Part shown: positions 5,605 to 8,651 of the stretch, in pieces
Numbering within the stretch: position 1 is the stretch's first letter
Layout of the letters: every line of letters starts with the position of its first letter
Assembly (NCBI GenBank): GCA_003250135.1
Contig: QKHF01000255.1
Location: 1 to 8,651, forward strand
Reading direction: 5' to 3'
Length of the DNA stretch: 8,651 nucleotides
Source of the DNA: Paracoccaceae bacterium
GTDB lineage: Bacteria > Pseudomonadota > Alphaproteobacteria > Rhodobacterales > Rhodobacteraceae
Position numbers and translations under genes: made by a program
The notes under the pieces: generated by a model
Databases searched by the model: none
The model's input: only the letters and a program-made list of their open reading frames with translations
What the model was told of the DNA's origin: nothing

Positions 5605-7377
5605 TCAATCGGCGAGGGCGGGCGCTGCGCGCAGGTCCTTGCTCCAGTCCGGCCGGTCCGCGGCGTCGTCGGTGAAATCCCGATGCGCAGGCGCGGCGGC
5701 GCCAACCCGGCGGAACGCCCAGTTCACGCGGGTCTGATAATCGGTTACGCGGCCGCTGACCACTATTTGTTTGGTCGGCCGCGGCCGCCGGTAGGGACCG
5801 CCCAGATAGACGCTGTCCTCCAGCGCCAGCGCGCCGCCCTTCTGGCGCATGGTCCAGCCCTCGCCACCCCCGAGCCTGAGCGTTACGGTTTCGCCGACCA
5901 GCTTGGCCTCCACTTCGGGGTGCAGGTGGAACCTTATGGCGAAATCAGCGTCCGGGCCGCGGCTGGTCTCGGGCCGCTCCAGCACCTCGCCGCCGCGCAG
6001 CTCGCCGCCATCGGTCGAGAGATAGAGCCGCCGCTCATGGATCAGGTCATAGCGCGGCAGCCAGCCATTATGCGCGGCTCGGAGCAGCACGCCGTCGGCT
6101 TCGTCGACCCGGTCCGCCAGAACGCCGGGTTGCAGGCCGACGGCGCGCGCGCCCAGTCGCCGGCCGGTGAAGCCCTGCGGGTCCAGAAAATCGACAGGCG
6201 AGCGATCCTCGATGCTCAGGGTTGAGAAGGCGGCGGCCGCCCGGCCTGCTTTCGCCCAGTCCGCTCCCAGATGCTCGCCAGGGCCGCAACTGACGATCAG
6301 CCGCCGCCGCCCGGCGCTGACCTCCAGCGCCAGAAGCCCGGCGCCGGCGCGGGTCGAGTATTCGCCCGGCCCCGGCGGGCCTACATCCATCACCGCGGTC
6401 AGTCGCCCGGAGGACAGACGCCCGAACCCGGCCTCCGCCGCAAGTTTTCGGGCCGGGGCCGGCGCGCGCGCTTCGGAAAACGCGTAGTCGATGCGACCGT
6501 CGTCAAGCTCACGCCCGCCATTGAACAGGGCCAGCCCGCCGTCTCCCTGCCGCAGCATGCGCAGCGTCGGCGCCATGCGCCCGATCGCCTCGGTCAGCCG
6601 GGCGGTGGAGACGCCGCGCGCGCGCTCCAGATCGCGCCGCAGACCGACGGCGAGGGCGAACACCTCGAAAAGCTCCGATGGGCGGCGGCTAAGGTGCCCG
6701 CCATCCGGGGTCAGCTGTGCGTCCAGCTCCGCCTCGAAATCGCCGATCGCGCCCAGAAACCTGCGCTCGAACCCGTCCACGCACAGCCCGGCGTAGACCA
6801 TGCCGGCGACCGCCTGCAAACGCGGCGCGCCGACCGGCGCCTGACGCCAGCGTGACCGCAGATACCGCGCCTGCCGCGCCAGCGACCGCAGCGCCGCCCG
6901 GCGCGAGCGGTCGTCGGCGCCATCGAGAACAAGCGCGGAATGGGTCAGCCACGCCCTGATCCGCCGCCCGACGACATGCGGGCGCCAGGCCAGCGCGTCG
7001 GCGCCTCGCCCATGCGCGGCGATCCAGTGATGCACGGCGGCCTGCGCCGCACGCTTCGCCTCGCGATCGCCCACGGCGGCGTAGTGCGCCAGCCAGTCGA
7101 ACCCGTGCAGCGCTTCAGCCCAGGCTTCGGATGGAGGCGTCGCGAACCACGGCGCGTCCCGGCCCTCGACGCTTTCCCCGTCGAACAGCCAGCGCCCGCC
7201 GAGCATGGCCCGTCCCCGCAGCGCGTCGCCGGGATAGAGCGGCTCAGGCGGGTTCGACAGGCCCCGGGGCGTGCGGCCGAGGCCGTCCAGCCGCACAGCG
7301 AGCGGACGCGTAAGGCCACGGCGGGCTACGTTCAGGCTGCGCGACAGCGCGGCGAGGGCGAGGATCGAATGGCTCAT
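5605..7377 (-). CDS. Heparinase II/III-like family protein
   Basis: A 590-residue protein of the heparinase II/III-like group found beside purH in many alphaproteobacteria. The N-terminal half (about 80-330) is an alpha-helical toroid type with FDWLAHYA (93-100), W131, RIRAWL (139-144), and DGGHLSRRPSELFEVFALAV (225-244). The C-terminal half (about 340-560) is beta-rich with GEYSTRAGAGLLALEVS (338-354), FSTLSIED (384-391), RFHLHPEV (482-489) and the IVVSGRV strand (538-544). No signal peptide or lipobox is evident, so export is not shown. The Asn/His and Tyr positions expected at the lyase active site seem absent (APRLQA at 184-189; SELFE at 234-238). A polysaccharide-lyase activity should therefore not be assumed. 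ATG 7377 is the first start in frame, but it has no good ribosome site. The gene lies 97 bases after rsmB and 47 bases before purH. Confidence 0.88.
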   Translation of the reverse strand: MSHSILALAALSRSLNVARRGLTRPLAVRLDGLGRTPRGLSNPPEPLYPGDALRGRAMLGGRWLFDGESVEGRDAPWFATPPSEAWAEALHGFDWLAHYAAVGDREAKRAAQAAVHHWIAAHGRGADALAWRPHVVGRRIRAWLTHSALVLDGADDRSRRAALRSLARQARYLRSRWRQAPVGAPRLQAVAGMVYAGLCVDGFERRFLGAIGDFEAELDAQLTPDGGHLSRRPSELFEVFALAVGLRRDLERARGVSTARLTEAIGRMAPTLRMLRQGDGGLALFNGGRELDDGRIDYAFSEARAPAPARKLAAEAGFGRLSSGRLTAVMDVGPPGPGEYSTRAGAGLLALEVSAGRRRLIVSCGPGEHLGADWAKAGRAAAAFSTLSIEDRSPVDFLDPQGFTGRRLGARAVGLQPGVLADRVDEADGVLLRAAHNGWLPRYDLIHERRLYLSTDGGELRGGEVLERPETSRGPDADFAIRFHLHPEVEAKLVGETVTLRLGGGEGWTMRQKGGALALEDSVYLGGPYRRPRPTKQIVVSGRVTDYQTRVNWAFRRVGAAAPAHRDFTDDAADRPDWSKDLRAAPALAD

Positions 7378-7433
7378 CTGGGGGATGAAGCCCCGTTGGG
7401 GGGAATGGTTCTTCCCGGCTGCTCTTGTCGCGC

Positions 7434-7462
7434 AGCATAGCGCGCCGCGCGCGCCGCGTCAC
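7434..7462 (-). promoter_or_regulatory. Possible promoter between rsmB and the heparinase-like gene
   Basis: On the minus strand, GTGACG (7462-7457), a 17-base GC-only spacer and TATGCT (7439-7434) give four-of-six matches to each sigma70 element with ideal spacing, about 57 bases before ATG 7377. The 97-base gap contains no gene. In a GC-rich genome such matches can arise by chance. Confidence 0.3.
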
Positions 7463-7474
7463 GGGCGAGAGCGG

Positions 7475-8651
7475 TCAGGCGCGCTTTCTGAGCCGCGCGG
7501 CGAAGAACCCGTCCAGCCCGCCGATCTCCGGCCAGAAATCGGGCCGGGCGCGGAAGTCGCCCGCTTGCGTGAGCAACTCCGTCGAACCGCCCAGTTCGTC
7601 CGCCGAGATCGCGACGCGCATCGCGTCCGCATGTCGGGCGAGGAAGTCTTCGACGCGCCGCTCTCCCTCGATCGGGTCCAGCGAGCAGGTGGCGAAGACC
7701 AGAACCCCGCCGGGCGCCAGCCAGTCCCACGCCCGGTCCAGCAGCTTGTCCTGCAAGCCCGCAAGCGTCTTCGCCTCGCCGCCTTTCCGAAGATAAGGCA
7801 GGTCCGGATGGCGGCGGATGGTGCCGGAGGCGGAGCAGGGCGCATCCAGCAGGATCGCATCGAAGGGCCGCTCGGGCGCCCAGTCCAGCGCGTCGGCGGT
7901 TTCGATCTTCGCCGTGAGGCCGGTGCGGGCGAGGTTCTCATGCAGCCGCTCCAGCCGGGCCTCGGAGATATCGAGCGCCGTGACCTCGGCGCCCGCAGCG
8001 GCCAGTTGCAGCGTCTTGCCGCCGGGCGCCGCGCAAAGGTCGAGCACGCGCATGCCCGGAGCGGGGCTCAAGAGGCGCGCCGGGATCGCGGCGGCGGCGT
8101 CCTGCACCCACCATGCGCCGTCCGCAAAGCCGGGCAGGGCGGACACCTGCGCCCCGGCGGCGAGGCGCACCGAGCCGGTAGGAGTCAGCGCGCCGCCCAG
8201 TTGCTCCGCCAGCGCGGCCGCCTGAGCCGGATCGCGCGGCGTCAGGTCCAGCGGCGGGCGGGTCAGATGCGCGGCGAGGATCGAGTCTGCGATGTCACGC
8301 CCATAGGCCTCGGTCAGCATGTTGCGCAGCCAGTTGGGCGCGTTCTTGCGTCCCGCCTTCAACGGCTCGGCGTCGGCGAGCGCAGGGGCGTCCTCGGCCA
8401 GCTTCCGGCCCACCGCGTTCACCAGCCCGCCGAAGCGCATTGTTCTCGGGTTGCGTTTGATCAGCGTCACCGCGGCGTCGATCACCGCATGCGGCGCGCC
8501 GCCCAGAAAGCCGATCTCGGCGGCTGCGAGACGCAGCGCGATCTCGGGCAGGCCGCCGGGGTTGCGCTCCAGATGTTGGGCGAGCAGGGCGTCGATCTGG
8601 CCGAGCCGGCGCAGCGTCTCCGCCGCCAGCGACCGCGCGCGGGCGCGTTCC
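7475..8651 (-). CDS. rsmB: 16S rRNA (cytosine967-C5)-methyltransferase RsmB, 5' end cut by window edge
   Basis: A SAM-dependent RNA m5C methyltransferase of the Fmu/RsmB type acting on 16S rRNA. The frame stays open to the window edge, giving 392 codons including the stop; the true start is outside. The upstream part encodes a NusB-like RNA-binding domain, visible in IDALLAQHLERNPGGLPEI, then EIALRLAAAEIGFLGGAPHAV and AVTLIKRN. This domain separates RsmB from other family members. The methyltransferase part shows the SAM site DLCAAPGGKT (nt 8041-8012), the acidic LDIS motif, DAPCSASGT with the release cysteine, FATCSLDP with the catalytic cysteine at nt 7687-7685, and the C-terminal GGLDGFFAARL. 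Both catalytic cysteines are therefore present. The in-frame GTG at 8485 lies inside the NusB-like domain and is not the true start. It is followed by a 97-base gap and the heparinase-like gene. Confidence 0.95.
   Translation of the reverse strand, partial: ERARARSLAAETLRRLGQIDALLAQHLERNPGGLPEIALRLAAAEIGFLGGAPHAVIDAAVTLIKRNPRTMRFGGLVNAVGRKLAEDAPALADAEPLKAGRKNAPNWLRNMLTEAYGRDIADSILAAHLTRPPLDLTPRDPAQAAALAEQLGGALTPTGSVRLAAGAQVSALPGFADGAWWVQDAAAAIPARLLSPAPGMRVLDLCAAPGGKTLQLAAAGAEVTALDISEARLERLHENLARTGLTAKIETADALDWAPERPFDAILLDAPCSASGTIRRHPDLPYLRKGGEAKTLAGLQDKLLDRAWDWLAPGGVLVFATCSLDPIEGERRVEDFLARHADAMRVAISADELGGSTELLTQAGDFRARPDFWPEIGGLDGFFAARLRKRA

Noticed and set aside
4918..6225. A 435-codon plus-strand frame across purH and the heparinase-like gene
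   Set aside because: Arg/Pro/Ser-rich translation typical of GC-rich shadow frames; it spans two real genes on the opposite strand.
7382..7394. A small GGGG/CCCC hairpin upstream of the heparinase-like start
   Set aside because: Only a four-base stem and no T-run, too weak to call a terminator or attenuator.
7244..7462. A 72-codon minus-strand frame in the gap before the heparinase-like gene
   Set aside because: It overlaps the heparinase-like start in another frame and encodes an Arg/Pro-rich sequence with no family resemblance.

Overview
The window is a GC-rich chromosomal segment, most likely from an alphaproteobacterium. The gene content points towards the Caulobacterales/Maricaulales/Hyphomonadaceae side of the class: an rsmB - heparinase-like - purH run, a ProXp-ala-type deacylase, and a CGPC-containing TPR thioredoxin next to a LON-domain protein and a Trm112-like protein. 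The order-level guess is inference. The class-level call is firmer because it rests on several co-occurring families. All seven protein genes (two cut by the window edges) read on the minus strand. One tRNA gene reads on the plus strand. I see no transposase, integrase, phage gene, CRISPR array, toxin-antitoxin pair or defence gene.

Right-hand block (8651 down to 3965, minus strand): rsmB (16S rRNA m5C967 methyltransferase, 5' end outside the window), then a heparinase II/III-like protein, then purH (last two steps of de novo IMP synthesis). A 97-base gap before the heparinase gene may hold an internal promoter. After purH lie an inverted repeat and a strong hairpin that can end transcription in both directions.

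Centre (3629-3964): tRNA-Gly(GCC) on the plus strand with encoded CCA, a plausible sigma70-type promoter and two consecutive downstream hairpins. It lies between the two minus-strand blocks, divergent from the left block and converging with purH.

Left-hand block (3628 down to 1, minus strand): a tightly packed set of five genes with gaps of 38, 7, -1 and 9 bases, which suggests one operon. The order is an Ala-tRNA(Pro) deacylase (translation fidelity), a thioredoxin-TPR chaperedoxin of the CnoX/YbbN type (protein folding and redox protection), a stand-alone LON substrate-binding-domain protein, a Trm112-like small protein with a degenerate zinc site, and a membrane-anchored class III adenylate cyclase (3' end outside the window). 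The first three suggest a protein-quality theme; the joint function is inference.

Two start sites were moved inward from the longest possible frame: the chaperedoxin starts at ATG 2996 rather than TTG 3002, and purH at ATG 5557 rather than TTG 5608. This looks like a mostly conserved housekeeping region. The points most worth a second look are the apparent loss of lyase catalytic residues in the heparinase-like protein, the six-helix sensor region of the cyclase, and the protein-quality gene cluster.
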